Origin: Arthonia radiata | Lineage: Eukaryota > Ascomycota > Arthoniomycetes > Arthoniales > Arthoniaceae | Length of the DNA: 64,000 nucleotides | Assembly: GCA_002989075.1 (NCBI GenBank) | Contig: PSQN01000002.1 | Coordinates: forward strand, 388,097 to 452,096 | Direction: 5' to 3' | In this document: positions 44,900 to 58,000 of the stretch, in pieces | Position numbering within the stretch: the first letter of the stretch is position 1 | How the letters are laid out: the number at the start of each line of letters is the position of its first letter | Translations under genes and position numbers: made by a program | The notes under the pieces: model-generated | Told to the model about the DNA's origin: nothing | Seen by the model: the letters and a program-made list of their open reading frames with translations, nothing else | The model's database searches: none

Positions 44900-45430
44900 A
44901 CAGTATTTATCTTTTAAACGCGGATAGGGCGGTTTTCGACTAATTGTCGATAAATATAATTAGCTAGATTAACATACTTAGAGCGCTTATAATTAGTATA
45001 ATTAGTAGCTAAGTTAATAGCGCTATTGCTATTCTTATAGATCGTAATTAGTAAATTAGCTAATTTAGTAAAATAAAGTTTCTTAGGTATATTATTTAAC
45101 TAGAGAACATCTTTAGTTATTTTAGATAAGGTATAGTATTTTACTTTAGTAGTAAAGAAAACCGTCTTCTTCTAGAGTTTACTACGCTAGATAATAGAGC
45201 TACCGCTAATCTTAATAACGGAGCCGCTTATCGACTTACGGTTGTCTAGGTCGCTAGTATAGTTAGCATCGCTAAAAGTGTCGATAGTAAGATAGTTATG
45301 CTTAGTAAAAAGTAAGCTTAGCTAGCGAGTATCCTTTAAGTATTAAAATAATTGCTTAACTGTCTCTTAGTGCGTACGCTTAGAGTTGTAATTAAATCTA
45401 GCGCATATATTAGTTTAATTTAATATATTT
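44900..45430 (-). mobile_element. Ty1/Copia retrotransposon fragment (RNase H end)
   Basis: The minus strand carries the order of motifs of a Copia RNase H domain, the C-terminal part of the polyprotein. Only this end was recognised; no LTR could be paired with it. It is a broken fossil with many disabling changes, old enough to be saturated with RIP-like mutations. It lies at the outer edge of the island. Confidence 0.7.
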
Positions 45431-46662
45431 AGTCGAGTTTAATGTAATCTGGGTATAGGGCAGGGAGCAGTTAGGTGGCAAAAAGGGCCTAAATAGGCCC
45501 TACTGGTGTTCAAGCTAATTATTAAGGAGACCAGAAAGGGATGCGTCTACTAGAGGAAAGATATCCTCCTAGGATCGCAGCCTTTCTAAATAGACAACAT
45601 TCCGTTCTAATTTGCTATCGGAACGTCTATACATTACAACTACCTTCCCTCTTAAGGAGAATCGCCCTCGATCCGGGTGCAATCCGCTATCTCTATTGCA
45701 CCTTCTATTTATCGTCTTACGCAGGACAATAACCTCGTTAAAAACTTGCTGGCTTATGTCTGCGTTTAGTCGGCAAAAGAGTAATGTTGCTTACTATCAT
45801 CTTACGCGTCGTTTAGTGCTGATTTTCTGTAGCACCGAGTTATAGTGCTAAGCTTTACTTTTAATTTAAAGCTCTCGAGCCTAAGTTATAAGCTCGGTAG
45901 TAAGGTTGTGTATTATTTTTATCTGATTTTACGTTCTTTTGTATGCTCTTATATACGCTTTTGCCGATTAATTGCCCCTATAGGTAGTAACAACCTACGT
46001 AAATAGGCTTCTTTACTCCTATATTAGCACCCGTAGACGGAAGCTTTGTTATCGGTACCTAACGATAGGCATAAAATAAGGCTCTTGCTCTTTTAAACTT
46101 TTTCTTTCTTTCTTTAATATTATTATACTCTTCTACTTAGCCTACAAGCTTCTCTTCTCTAGTAAGCCTTTACTTCTCTTCTTAGATAATAAGTTTGTAG
46201 CTAATTTAGTATTAGATTGCCTCTAATTCGCCTTTATAATCTCTACTATGTCGGGTTTTAACCCCGTTAACAAACCCGCTGCTAGAGCGAGCTCTTCTAA
46301 AGTGCTAACTTGCCGCTCAACTCGCAGCATTAAGGACTCTAAAGCCGCTGTTAATTTTAAAGCTCTTCTTTGTAACGCTTATAAGAAGAAAGCTCTTAAG
46401 GTTGCTTCACTAATTTCTAAATTATTTGCGGCTTCTCCTAGTCTACGCTCTTTTAAACTAAGTAGCGTATCTCTAACTTTTATAACTTCTTATAAGTCTA
46501 CTATCTCTTATTGCTTTATTTTAGTCTAAATATTAGTATTCTAGCTCGTTGAAAGCGTTACGTCCGTAAAGACGACTTTAACGATAACGAGATCGTTCGT
46601 TCTCCTTATTACTACGGTACTGCTTATAAGCCCGAGTCGCCTATAAAGTCTCGCCGGTCTAC
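45431..46662. other. Unidentified RIP-altered sequence left of the Gypsy element
   Basis: About 1.2 kb of AT-rich sequence that I cannot assign. It includes a gggcctaaataggccc palindrome at 45,505-45,520 and a GC-richer part at 45,525-45,730. A 93-codon open frame at 46,248-46,529 has no family resemblance. The sequence seems to continue right of the inserted element at 54,016, so it is the older host of that insertion. Confidence 0.4.
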
Positions 46663-46667
46663 CTCCT
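46663..46667. repeat. Target-site duplication, left copy (ctcct)
   Basis: Five bases ctcct directly precede the left LTR and recur directly after the right LTR, as expected for Ty3/Gypsy integration. Confidence 0.85.
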
Positions 46668-47139
46668 TGTAACGCCGGTCGCTGGGAGGACCGAACTAAG
46701 GCTCACTTGCCTTGTGTGCTTGTCGACCTTGGTAATGGGTGTCTTGTGTGCTAGAGACTGAAAGGCAGGAGAGGCGAGATAGATTACAGAGGGTGAGAGA
46801 GGCTTAACTAGAGTAGATAGAAGGTAAAGTACGTTACTTAAATATAGTTAAGGAACTTGTATTTAAATGTTAAGTTAATAGACTAAAGTTTATTCTAAGG
46901 TCGGCTATTAGTCTGGCTATATAATCTAAGGTATATAAAGAAGTTCCTCTATGTCCGTTAATCCCGACAATGCTTATATCGGGTTTATAGGGAACGTAGG
47001 CTCTTATAGCTGTCTTGTTCGATAATGCCTACGGCGGGTTTATAGGCTTAGTCGGAAATAATGCTGGTAGGGCTAAGATAACTGGCGGTAGTTGATGCTT
47101 AGGTGCACGCTAGGCCGTCTGGGGCTGGTGCCCGTAACA
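46668..47139 (-). repeat. 3' LTR of the whole Gypsy element
   Basis: 472 bp, matching 53,539-54,010 end to end, with most differences being C/T or G/A. It keeps more G/C than its partner, so RIP damage was unequal between the two LTRs. Confidence 0.9.
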
Positions 47140-47155
47140 CAATTCCTCCTCTTCT
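47140..47155 (-). other. Polypurine tract of the Gypsy element
   Basis: On the minus strand a purine run (agaagaggaggaattg) lies directly upstream of the 3' LTR, the usual place for the plus-strand primer of LTR retrotransposons. Confidence 0.75.
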
Positions 47156-50100
47156 AGTTAAATTGTTCTCGATTGACCCTCAGCTTTTTAAACACCTATA
47201 AGTTGTGTTCGTCCCTCTCTTTCGTAACTAATCTGTAAGTCGCTATGCCTCGCATAAAGTCTATTGCTGCGGGTCCTAACAAAAAGTACAGCTAATACCT
47301 GTTAATTAAAGCCTACGGTATCGAAATGCCTCCTTGTTCTAGATGTGTGTCGATTAAGGAAAGATATATAATTTAGTCTAGAAAGGCAACGTGTTCGGTA
47401 TATACTCGGGATAGGAAGAGTTATAATTTACGGGTATTAATGGCAGATAGTATACCTTATTAGTGTTCTTTTGTAGTAACTAGAACTAACTTAATTGCAG
47501 CGCGTTCGGTTTATTCTCAATATTCCTCTCAGTCGGCTGCCCTTTAGCGTACGAAGAGCTAATTACGTGCGTTAAAGGCTTAGGCAGCAGCGTTGGTTGC
47601 GGCTGTACAGCGTAACCAATCTAAGGTCCGGAAGTTAAAAGAGGAGGTTAAGAAGACTTGTGCGCGGGTAGCAGCAAAGTTAGCTTAGAATAAGTTGTTA
47701 GAGCAAGAGAAGTTTACTACGTTGATAGCTGATAGTAATACGTTTAAATGTCCGAGCGGGTTATCTGTTGACTTTTAGAGTAACCTCTACTCGGTGTTGG
47801 GTAGTAGTCCTGTAACGTAGTAAGCTGGTTCGTTTAAGGGTAATCTAGGTACCAGCAAGGTACACTAGGTAGTAAATTAGGGTATTAGTGCTGCTACGAT
47901 CGATTAATATTTTGGTCCCAATATCGTTAAATAGTGTCTTTATAGTTAGTTAGGTTTTGTTCCGGTTCCCATTAATTTTTATGTTCGGGATATTTTTTCT
48001 ACTTTATAAGATACTGTTGTTTACCTCGATATTGTCTATAAGCTCGAATCGTTTTAACCTTATACTCGGGTTCTTGATTGTTAGAAAGGATTTCTGGGTT
48101 GGGTCGTTCTACTTCTCGGGAGTAGGCTAGCTTTAATAGTACTACGTAGAATACAGGATGTATTCTTATTGTTTTCGGGAGTTCGAGTTTAAAGGTTACA
48201 GGTTTTAATTGCTGTAAGATTTTAAACGGTTCTATTTTAATGTAGTCGAGTTTTTTGCTTAGTCTGATAGTTTTTAAGTTTCTTATAAGCAAGTAAGCTC
48301 TTCCCTCCTCTTTTATACTTGTGTTTAAGATCGTTCTTAATTTATTATACTATTTCCTTGTTCGTTTGTTAATAAACTCGCTGTTAGCCTTTAACTGCTG
48401 GTATAGGGTCTTTATATTCGTCGCTATTCGTGTAGCAGTGTCGTTCTCTGCAGTGTTTTGTAGTTGTCTGCTCTAAAGAGGGTGATAGCCGTATAAGACA
48501 TAGAACGGTGTTGTCTTGGTCGTATCGTTTTTCGTATCGTTGTGCGCTGCTTGCGCTACTAGTAGTAATTGTACCTAGTCGTTCTGCTAGTAGTTAATAT
48601 ATGCCCAGAGATACTGTTCTAGTGTTTAATTTATTCGTTCTGTCTGTCCGTCTGTTTATAGGTAGAACAATGTTAATATCTTTTACTTTGTCTTTAGCTG
48701 TTACATTAGAGATGTCTAAAATCGTAAGACAAATTTCTGGTCTCTGTCCGAGACAATTTTTTGTGGTTAACTATAATTTGCTAAGACAATTTGAAGGAAG
48801 GTATATACTAATTGTTCTAAGTTGCTAGCTTCCTTGTAAGGTACGAAGTACGCGTACTTTGTTAGTTTGTCGCATATAACTAGAATAGCGTCGTAAGCTA
48901 CTTCTATAAGTAGATTCTTAGAGGTTAGTAACTTAGTAATAAAGTTTAGTAAGACTGTATGCTATAGTCTTTCGGGTATCTCTAGTAGTTGTAGTTTACT
49001 GTATAGTAAATGCCTCGGGTGCTTGGTTCTTACGTATACGTTATATTCTCGGATATAATTTTTAACGTAATGTCGAATTCTTGGGATATAGTAGGTTCGT
49101 ATAATCTTTTTAATAGTGTTGTCGATAACCTTGTGTCTCTTCGTTGGGTTATCGTAGAAGTTACTAATAATGTGTTAGATTAGATTCCTCGGAACATAGA
49201 TCTTGCCTTAAAATTTGTAATAGCCCTTGCTATTTTTAGTTAGTCCTAGGTGTCGTTTCTTATTTTCCTGGTAGGTTTTAGGATCGTTCAGGATATCTGG
49301 GATTTAGCTGTTCGGTTCGATAACAAACTCTGTTGTTATAGCCAGTTGATTGTATCTAATCTCGTTATTGTGTTCTCGGAATATTGTATACTCGACGTGT
49401 TCTTTGTTATTAAGATAATCGGGTCGTCGGCTTAGAGCGTTAGCTCTATTGTTCTCGGAACCCTTCTTGTAGGTAATAATAAAGTTGTACGGAGCTATAG
49501 TTTCTAACTATCTAACTTGTCTGTAGTTGAGTTTCTTTGTTGTCGTAAAATAAGTTAGGTTCTTATAGTCTATATATACTATAATCGTATAGTTAGCTCC
49601 TTCTAGATAAGCTCGCTATATTTTAAATGCTGCTATAATAGCTAAAAGCTCTTTATTGTAAATGTTATAGTTCTATTCTGTAGGTAATATTTTTCTTGAG
49701 TAGAAAGCTACTAGTTTAAGCTTTTCTTCCTTGTTGTTTTAACTTATATATACTCTAATTGTATAGTCTAACGCGTCTATTTTTATAATAATTGGTAGGT
49801 TGGGGTCGAATATTGCTAGTACGAGTCCGATCTTAAAAGCTTCCTTAAGCTCTTTAAATGCTAATTGTTCTTTTTACGTCTAGAAAAATCCTATCGATTG
49901 TTTTGTCTGTTAAGACAGCGGTGCTGTAATTCAGCTAAAGTTGGATATTTATTGCCTATAGTAGTTAGCAAAACTAAGAAACTATTGTAACTGTTTTATA
50001 TTCTTTAGTGTAGGTTAGGTTAGGACGGATTAAATCTTTAAATCTTCTATTTAGAGACCGTGCTCAGTAATTATAAATCCAAGAAATTCGACAGATTGTT

Positions 50101-53100
50101 GATAGAACTAGGTTTTCTTGATATCGATTTATAAATCGGTACGCGCTAATCTCTCTAATACCTTCTTAATATGTTTTTTATGTTCTTCTAGTGTACGGCT
50201 GTATACTAGGATATCGTTTAGATAAGTAGTTATAAATATATCCAGATAATCGCTAAGTGTGTTGTTAATTAGCTTCTAAAATAATGCTAGTGCGTTTATT
50301 AGCCCGAAGGGTATAACGCAATACTCGAAAAGTCCGTATCTAGTACAGAAGGCTGTCTTCTATTCTTTACCTTTCTTTATATAGATTAAGTTATAGGCTC
50401 TTTGTAGATTAAACTTAGTAAACTATTACGCGTTATACAATCGATCTGTTATTTCGTCGATGCGTAGTAAAGGATATCGGTTCTTAATAGTTACCCTATT
50501 TAGCTGTCTATAATTTATATAGAGTTGTAGTTTGCTATTCTTCTTTAGTATAAAGAGTATCGGGTATTCGGCTAGTAATGTTAATTTCTAGATAAATTCT
50601 TTCTTAAGATTCTTATCGAGATAGTCGCGGAGCGCTTAATTTTCTGCTTCTGATAGAGAGTATATTAGACCGAATGTTGGCGTCTTGCCTTTTTGTAAAG
50701 GTATTGTGTAATCCTACGGTTTGTGTTCTAGGAGAGCTAAGTTCGGCTTAGCTTCTTTAAACAGATATCGGAATTAATTGTATTTCTCTAGTACCTTAGT
50801 AATTAACTGAGTACTTGTTGTCGTATAGAATCGTTGGCGTATAGTTGTCTCTTGTTTATACTTGCGTGTAGTTAGCTACAGACGAGATACTGCGTTAGAC
50901 TTCTCTCGTAGGATGTCTAAATATCGGAGTATAGTGGTACTAATTCGCGTAAGTTCTTTATTGCGCTCCTTATTCTTACTACTAAAATTAGCTTATAAGG
51001 TATTTATTCTATAGAACGACTCTTGTTTAGAGTACTTATACCTAGTAAAGAGGAGTTTTTTAATTCTCTAATTTACTTCTAGGTTATATTGTTGCAACTA
51101 AGGTATACCTAGTATAGCGTGGTGCTAGTTAATATTTACGATATTATAAGTAATTTCTTTTTAATAGTCTCTAATTATTATACTTATTAGTAAAGTCTTG
51201 TAGTCGACTCTTTCCTCTGTCCCTTAAAATTTAAATAGTACGTAGGGTAATTTCTTTTTTTATATTTATATCTGGCACTCCTTAACGTAGCGTATTGAAA
51301 TAAAGTTGCCTGTTGCGTCTAAATCGATTATAATTTTAATGTTTCTATAGTTTATTGTTACCTAAGTGTATAGGTATATTTTATACGTAGCTAAGCTCGC
51401 GTAGAGCTAAACTTCTAAAGGGTTTAACTATTAAACGAGCCGGTACTACTGCCCTCGAAGCAGTCGGTCTGGTCTTTTCTCTGTTAATTATATACGTTCT
51501 AGAGTATTTTAGGTACTGGAACCTATTGTCGGTTAATTTGCTATAAGAATTCTTGTGTAAGGTGTCCTAATACTGCTTTTATTATAACGTCTAGTTTATC
51601 GTTTACGATCTCTACTTTAATTATGCAGCCATCGCTAGTTAAAACTCGTTGTGTCTGTAGGTTGTATATTGTTAGTCGAAGATATTGGTACTAACTACGC
51701 AATTCTAGACTCCTAATAAGATGGTCTACTAGTTATCGTAGGCGTAAGTAAATATATCTCAGAATATCGTTAATATCTCTATTAGCACTTAACTTCCTAT
51801 TATAGAAGGTTAGCTAACAAAGTCTCTATATTATTCCTTTCTAACGAATTAAGGTTTACTGTTTCTAGTTAATATTGTTCTTAAGCAAGGATTCTGTACC
51901 ATTAGAATCTATATTTTTGTCTTTAAGTCGTTATCTTACTTATAACGCATCGTAGCTGCTATCTTGCTTAGCTTCTACGATCTATTCTTTCTTAGATTCC
52001 CCTTAGGTTTTTAAGTAAGATAATCTAGGTCGTTCTCGAGCGAGACCTAGTTCTTGTGTCGAACCTTGTTTTAGAGATGTTGGTTTCTTCGGCTACCATT
52101 CTAATCCTAATTTGTCGGATTCGTGGGTCGTATAATTATTATTATAGCACGCTGTTTAGAATAGTGTTTCGTGTGGTATAGCGGTATTTCGTACCTACTG
52201 TCTCGGAATAGTACGGTTAATGTTATTTTAGTTCTATAGGTTTTGTTGTTTCTGTTTTATTTATCGTTCTTTTGTTTCTTCTTATAACTTAATGTCTGTA
52301 TCTCAGTTTTTGTGTAAATTAAACAAATTTTACTCGTAGCGCTTCTCGTTAGACGAAGCCTAGTAAGTGTTTCTCTGGTCGCAGAAGGCATTCTAGTAGA
52401 TATCCTTCTGCTCCTTGGTTAGTCTAGTAACATATTTATACTAGTTCTGGATAGTCTTCTGTAAGAGACCCAATTCTTATAGAAGACAGCCCTTGGTCGG
52501 GTCCTTCTGTTAGCGGTCGGAGAAGGCTGCTAGTAGTTTTATTGCCTTATTGCGACCGTTGTCCTCTTTTGTCTAAGTAGTTATGTTAAACTGTTGTTGT
52601 AGGAAACAGGGTTTCTAAGATCGATTGTTGTGCTCGTTTCTGCCGGTACTGTTAAACTGTTGTTTCTTAAAACGGTATTCTTTAACTTGATGCCCTGGTT
52701 TTTCGCAATATAAGCATAGCTTGTTCTTTATTCTGTGTTCTCGTTTCTGGTTGTTTAGTTTTCTTTGAGGCTTGATAAAATCTAACTCTATTGGATCGCC
52801 TCGGTCTTGTCGTAAGTTTGCTCGATTCTTTGTTCTATAGAACCTGTTAGTAGGATTACTCTTCTTTTCTATTTATCTTTCAAAGTTACTGTCGTCGATC
52901 TCTTTTACTCGTTATATAAAGTTATCGAGATTATTAAACTTCTCTCTATAAATATAGATTATTTCTTTAATATAATTCTTAAGTCCTTTATAAAAGGTCT
53001 CGATAAGGGGTTTCTTGTCCTATCCTGTTTAATTAGCATACTGTATAAATTCAGCGGCGTACCTGCTTGCTGGTTCTATTTGTTTAAGGTTCCTAAGCTT

Positions 53101-53538
53101 TCTAGTAGCGACGCGTCCAGCGTCGGTCTATTTAAAGATTTTGCGAAGCTTTTTTTAAAAGAAGATAAAGCTAGCAAAGAACTCGTCGGTATCCTCGCGC
53201 CTATTCTTTATCAGAGTAAATAAGAAATCGTTAAAATAGTACTCGACCTACTTGTAAGCATCTCCGTCTATATAAGAGGTAGCGAATAGAACTATAGTAG
53301 TATCGTTTAGGAACTAGTCTTTATAAGTTTTAAAGTATACGGCTAGGCGTATTAAGAATAAAGTAACTTCGGAACGTTTATTTAAGAAGCTTTTTTCTAT
53401 TTTAGTGTTAACGTCTAATATCTTACTTGTGCTGGCTATTCTATTGGTCAACCTGTTCGCAGCGTCGCGGCTGTTGAGTACCGAAGTAGTAAATATAATT
53501 AATCTACTTTCTCTACTTTCGTAGCGAGTCTATTAAAG

Positions 53539-54010
53539 TATAACGCCGGTCGCTAGGAGAACTAAACTAAGGCTTACTTATCTTGTATGCTTGTCGACCT
53601 TAGTAGTGGGTATCTTGTGTGCTAGAGACTAAAAGATAGGAGAGGCGAGATAGATTATAGAGGGTGAGAGGGGCTTAACTAGAGTAGATAGAAGGTAAAG
53701 CACGTTACCTAAATATAGTAGAGAAACTTATATTTAAATGTTAAGTTAATAGACTAAAGTCTATTTTAAGGTCGACCATTAGTCTAGCTATATAATCTAA
53801 GGTATATAGGGAAGTTCCTCTATATCCGTTAATCTTAATAATACCTATATCGGGTTTGTAGGGAACGTAGGCTCTTATAGCTGTCTTGTCCGATAATGTC
53901 TACAGCGGGTTTATAGGCTTAGTCGGGAATGATGCTGGTAGGGCTAAGATAACTGGCGGTGGTTGATGCTTGGGTGCACGCTAGGCCGTCTAGGGCTGGT
54001 GCCCGTAACA
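53539..54010 (-). repeat. 5' LTR of the whole Gypsy element
   Basis: 472 bp, same length and order as the left LTR. The sequence just inside it matches the sequence just inside the LTR of the + element at 60,663, so both elements share the primer-binding region. I could not assign the primer tRNA. Confidence 0.9.
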
Positions 54011-54015
54011 CTCCT
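54011..54015. repeat. Target-site duplication, right copy (ctcct)
   Basis: Repeats the 5 bp found left of the element at 46,663-46,667. Confidence 0.85.
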
Positions 54016-55000
54016 CGAATCCCGCTTTTCGCGCCGTATCTACGTTAATCTAGCTCTAGCTAGAGGCTTACGTCTTAGTATGCTACCGTTGCATAAAGGC
54101 CTTATTTAGCGATATAGCTGTACGTAGTAGTTCTTCTGCAAACTCTAATTTTAAGTATTACGAGGACTAGACCTACGAGTAGCCCAAGAAACAGTACGCT
54201 AAGTGTACTCGCTGTACTAGTGTTAGGAGGTCGGAAGATAAGTATAAGATAGTAAGTCTAATACCTCCCCGTCTTAGGTACTAATTGACCCTCTATTGAC
54301 GTATACTAGGTCTCCGCTTAATAGAGACGTATCTGCAACCTTCTTGTACGCGCTAACTTCTTCTTAACCTTTAGCGAGAACGTTTAGAATAACGAAGAGT
54401 CTTTCTGCAACGACTATTTTACTCTGCTTCGCGCCTTTTATATTTAGCTACAGGCCTAGTAGCGCGGTCTAAACACTAAGTCGGTCGAGTAGGCCGATAC
54501 TAACGATTTTAAGTATATTAAGGCGCTACGCTAGAGCTTCGATTCTAATATAGGGTTGTACGGCCCTTAGCCGCCTACAAATAAGGCTCCTTATAAGCTA
54601 GCTATAGTAAATCTAGTTAATTAGATTTAGAACCGCGTTGACGGTAGTCGCGGCTAGGTTAAGCAATATTATACCGTCGATTCGTACTAACTTCAGCGCT
54701 AGTTTGAGTGGTCTTCTCGTAGTTTTCTGCTTTTTATTCGGCTAGGGTTTTAATCTGTATAAGTAGTTTTTCTTAGCTTATTGGAATAATTCTATATTTT
54801 CTCTCTATACAAGTTCTATTTTAGCTTTCTTATAGCTTAAGCTTTATAATTATATATAAATAGTCTTAAATTTTAATACTATACTAATTCTATGTTTAGA
54901 ACTATACTTTAGATAATCTACCTTCTCTTCGGCGTTACATCGTAGACTAATTGTGTAGGCTTGTAGCTCTTTCTTATCTATATTGTCTAGTTTATCTTAG
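54016..55000. other. Unidentified RIP-altered sequence right of the Gypsy element
   Basis: About 1 kb, apparently the continuation of the sequence interrupted at 46,662. Parts near 54,016-54,700 are less AT-rich than the surroundings and may come from an unrecognised repeat or host gene. No family could be assigned. The border to the next element on the right is not sharp. Confidence 0.4.
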
Positions 55001-58000
55001 ACGCTTGTCTCTCGGCTTAGCGTCTTTACGCTTCTTAAATTTCTTAAGAGTATTAGAGTCTTTAAGATATATCTGCGGCTTTATTATGTTATTTGCCTTC
55101 AACTACCTCTGCTACTTGGTTCAATACTAGTCTTTGTTTTTAACCTTAAAGCGGATCGCCTTAATAAGCTATTCTTTACTACTATCGACTTCGATCGGAC
55201 TAGGCGGTTCTATACCGGGCCGACGGCGATATAGCTCTAGTAAAGATACGTAGAAGATAGAGTAGATGCGGTAGGAGTCTAGTAGTGCTAGCTAGTAAGC
55301 TTATTTATCTACTTTCTTAAGGATTCTAAATAGTCCTAAGCTTCGATCGTTAAGCTTCTTTATTGGTCTCTTTGTCTTAAGGTTCTTTAACAATAGTAGC
55401 ACTAAGTTACCTACTACATAGTATTTTAGTATATACTTAGTGTTGTACTATTCTATCTATAGACGCTAAACTTTCTCTAGCTGCTACTTTATTTCTTATT
55501 AGCGAAGAAGACGTTCTTCTATATACTTAACTGCTATAGAATGTTCTAGCCTAAGCTACCTTCCCTCTTAACGGAAGGTGTTCTTACCGACAGAAGGGTT
55601 GTTCGGCTTAACTACGGTACGGTACCGATCTAGCGGCAGTACGCCGTCTAGTACGTCTGTAACGCGATTGAACGTACATTTAATCGGCAAAATTTTTGTT
55701 AATAAATAAACTTTTAAATTGTACGTAAAAGCAGCTTCTTTTAAATACTTATACTAATTATCTTAATTCTAAGAGATATAGATATATAGATAGTTTTTAA
55801 GCTTCTAGTTCTAGCGCTCGGTTTGGCTATTAGTTTGAGAGTAAAATACTGTACTTAACCTTCGTTTTACAGCTAAATACTGGTAAAAGGTGCTTTAATA
55901 TAAGCTAGTAAATATAGATCCTCTGTCAGATAAGAGGCTTTTCGGGAATCCTAACGTTTTTGCCTAGTGTTTATAAAGTACTTCTACTAGCTCTATAGCA
56001 TTTATAGTTTTACTAACTAGAATATAGGTTACAAACTTAGAGAAGCGGTCTACGACTATAAGAATTAAATTAATAATGTCTCCGTTCTTTAAAAGAACTA
56101 TCGGTAGTTTAACAATAAAGTCTAAGAATAGGTCCTTAAAGAGGCCAATCGGAACTAGCATCGCCGTTATTTCGCTGTATAGCTTATACCTCTTTACGGC
56201 TGTTTGTTAGTATATATTGTATTTAGTAACAAAGTTCTTAATATACGTTACTATCTTTTCTTACGTATATTTACGTTTTAGAATTTTAAGGGTCTTCTTA
56301 ACCTTAAAGTAGCTAGTAAGCTTATTATTATAATTTCTGCTTATAATTTTAAGCTTTAACGTAGAGTATTTTAGTATCTAGATTTTACTACCTTAGCGCA
56401 ACAACTTGTAGCTGTCGACTGACTATTCTACGTGCTTTAGAGACTCGAAGTCTGAGTTAGGCTCTGTTAAGGTATCTAAGTCGATTCAACTTGTACGGCG
56501 CTTTCTTATACCGGCTTAATAGCGATCTGTTGCCGTTTTATTACTCTGCTGACTTTTAGTTCTAGCTAATAATTTTAACTCCGATACTTTCTGCTTTATA
56601 AAGGCGTTTCTCTACTGGACTTCGAGGATTAGAGTCGCGAGACCCCGAGAAGTATTATTGTAAGCTATTTTAAGAGCGGTAGCTATAACTACCTTAACTC
56701 GTAATACGAGAGCTACCGGAAAAGGCTCTATATTAGTAGAGAAAGACGGACGCGTTTCTCGCTTCTAGGCGTTCTATATAAGGTCTGTATCTAACTTCGA
56801 TTTACCTTCGATTTGAGCTACAGTCGCGTCTAGAGTTTTAGGTCGGTAGCTAAACTACTAACAGTATTTAAACTAATTTTTAAGTAATATAATTAAAGCA
56901 GTAATTATACCTTCTTTTAGGCTAGAGGGCTCTTCCCTAGTACTAGATAAAGTAGTACCTCTCCTAAGCTTCTACTATAGGCTCAGCAACATCTCGTTAG
57001 CGTTATCTTCCTTTACTCCACGCAAATTCTTATAATCTAGACGGCGCGACGGCGCGTCTGCTAGGTTCTTACTACCCGTACAGTATAGTATTTTAAAGTT
57101 AAATGCTAATAGATCTTCTATCTAGCGCGCCTATCGGCGAGACAATGCTTTCGTTGTTATAAAATACTATAGATTATTATAGTCTGTTACGACCTTTACT
57201 AAGTACTATATATTAATAAGATAATAGCGCTAGTACTTAAAGCTAGTTTATATTGCTATAAGCTCTTTATTATAGGTATTATATCTTAGCTTAGCGTCTA
57301 TAAATTTCTTTAAAAAGAACGCTACCGGATATAGATATATATTCGCCTTATTATTAGTACTAGTCCGAACGGTATCCGCTATATTTAGTGTAGATAAGCC
57401 TAAGTTAATATTTAACGGCAATAGCAATCGGCTATCTTTTCTTAGCTAAAGTAAGATACCTACTATTATAAAGTCTAATGCGTTAGTTATTAAAACGATC
57501 GATAGTACTAGGTTAAAGTGCGTTAGCACTAGTATATTTATAAAGACTTGCTTTAGCGCTTTAAAAGCTTCTTGTTGAGCTTTGCTCTAGACAAACTTAA
57601 CGTCTTTTGTTAGTACGTTTATTAGCACTACAATGCGGCTAAATCTATAGATAAATCGCCGATAGAAGTTTATAAATCCTAGAAAGAATAGGATCTGCTT
57701 TATGATAGTAGAGACTAGCTATTCGGCTATAGTCTGTACCCTTTTTAGGTCTATTTCGATACTATCGACTCTTACGGTGAACTCTAGGAAAGAAACCTTA
57801 GTAGTGTAAAATTGATACTTGAACAGCTTTGCAAATAAACCCTATTTACAGAGCCTTTGCAGGACTTCTTTAATATAGCCTTTATAGCTTTCCTTATCTT
57901 TAGAGAAAATTAAGATATTGTCTATATAAACGATATATACGGTATCAATAAGATTGCCTATAGCTTTATAGATATATATCTAGAACGTAGCAGAGGCGTT

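Larger units (their letters stand above)
46668..54010 (-). mobile_element. Ty3/Gypsy (chromovirus-like) LTR retrotransposon, structurally whole fossil
   Basis: A 7,343-bp element in minus orientation, bounded by two 472-bp LTRs and a perfect 5-bp target duplication. From the right (5') end the parts are gag with a CCHC knuckle (about 52,680-52,725), protease, reverse transcriptase (about 50,200-50,700), RNase H, integrase (about 48,400-49,200) and a chromodomain-like C-terminus (47,999-48,292), then a polypurine tract. The outline is whole but the coding region is broken by dozens of changes, mostly RIP-like. The LTRs still align along their whole length, so insertion is probably not ancient; RIP makes age by LTR divergence unreliable. 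Confidence 0.9.

Noticed and set aside
45541-45732. Open frame in the AT-rich island as a host gene
   Set aside because: It is short, without family resemblance, in RIP-altered sequence next to retroelements; more likely a chance frame.
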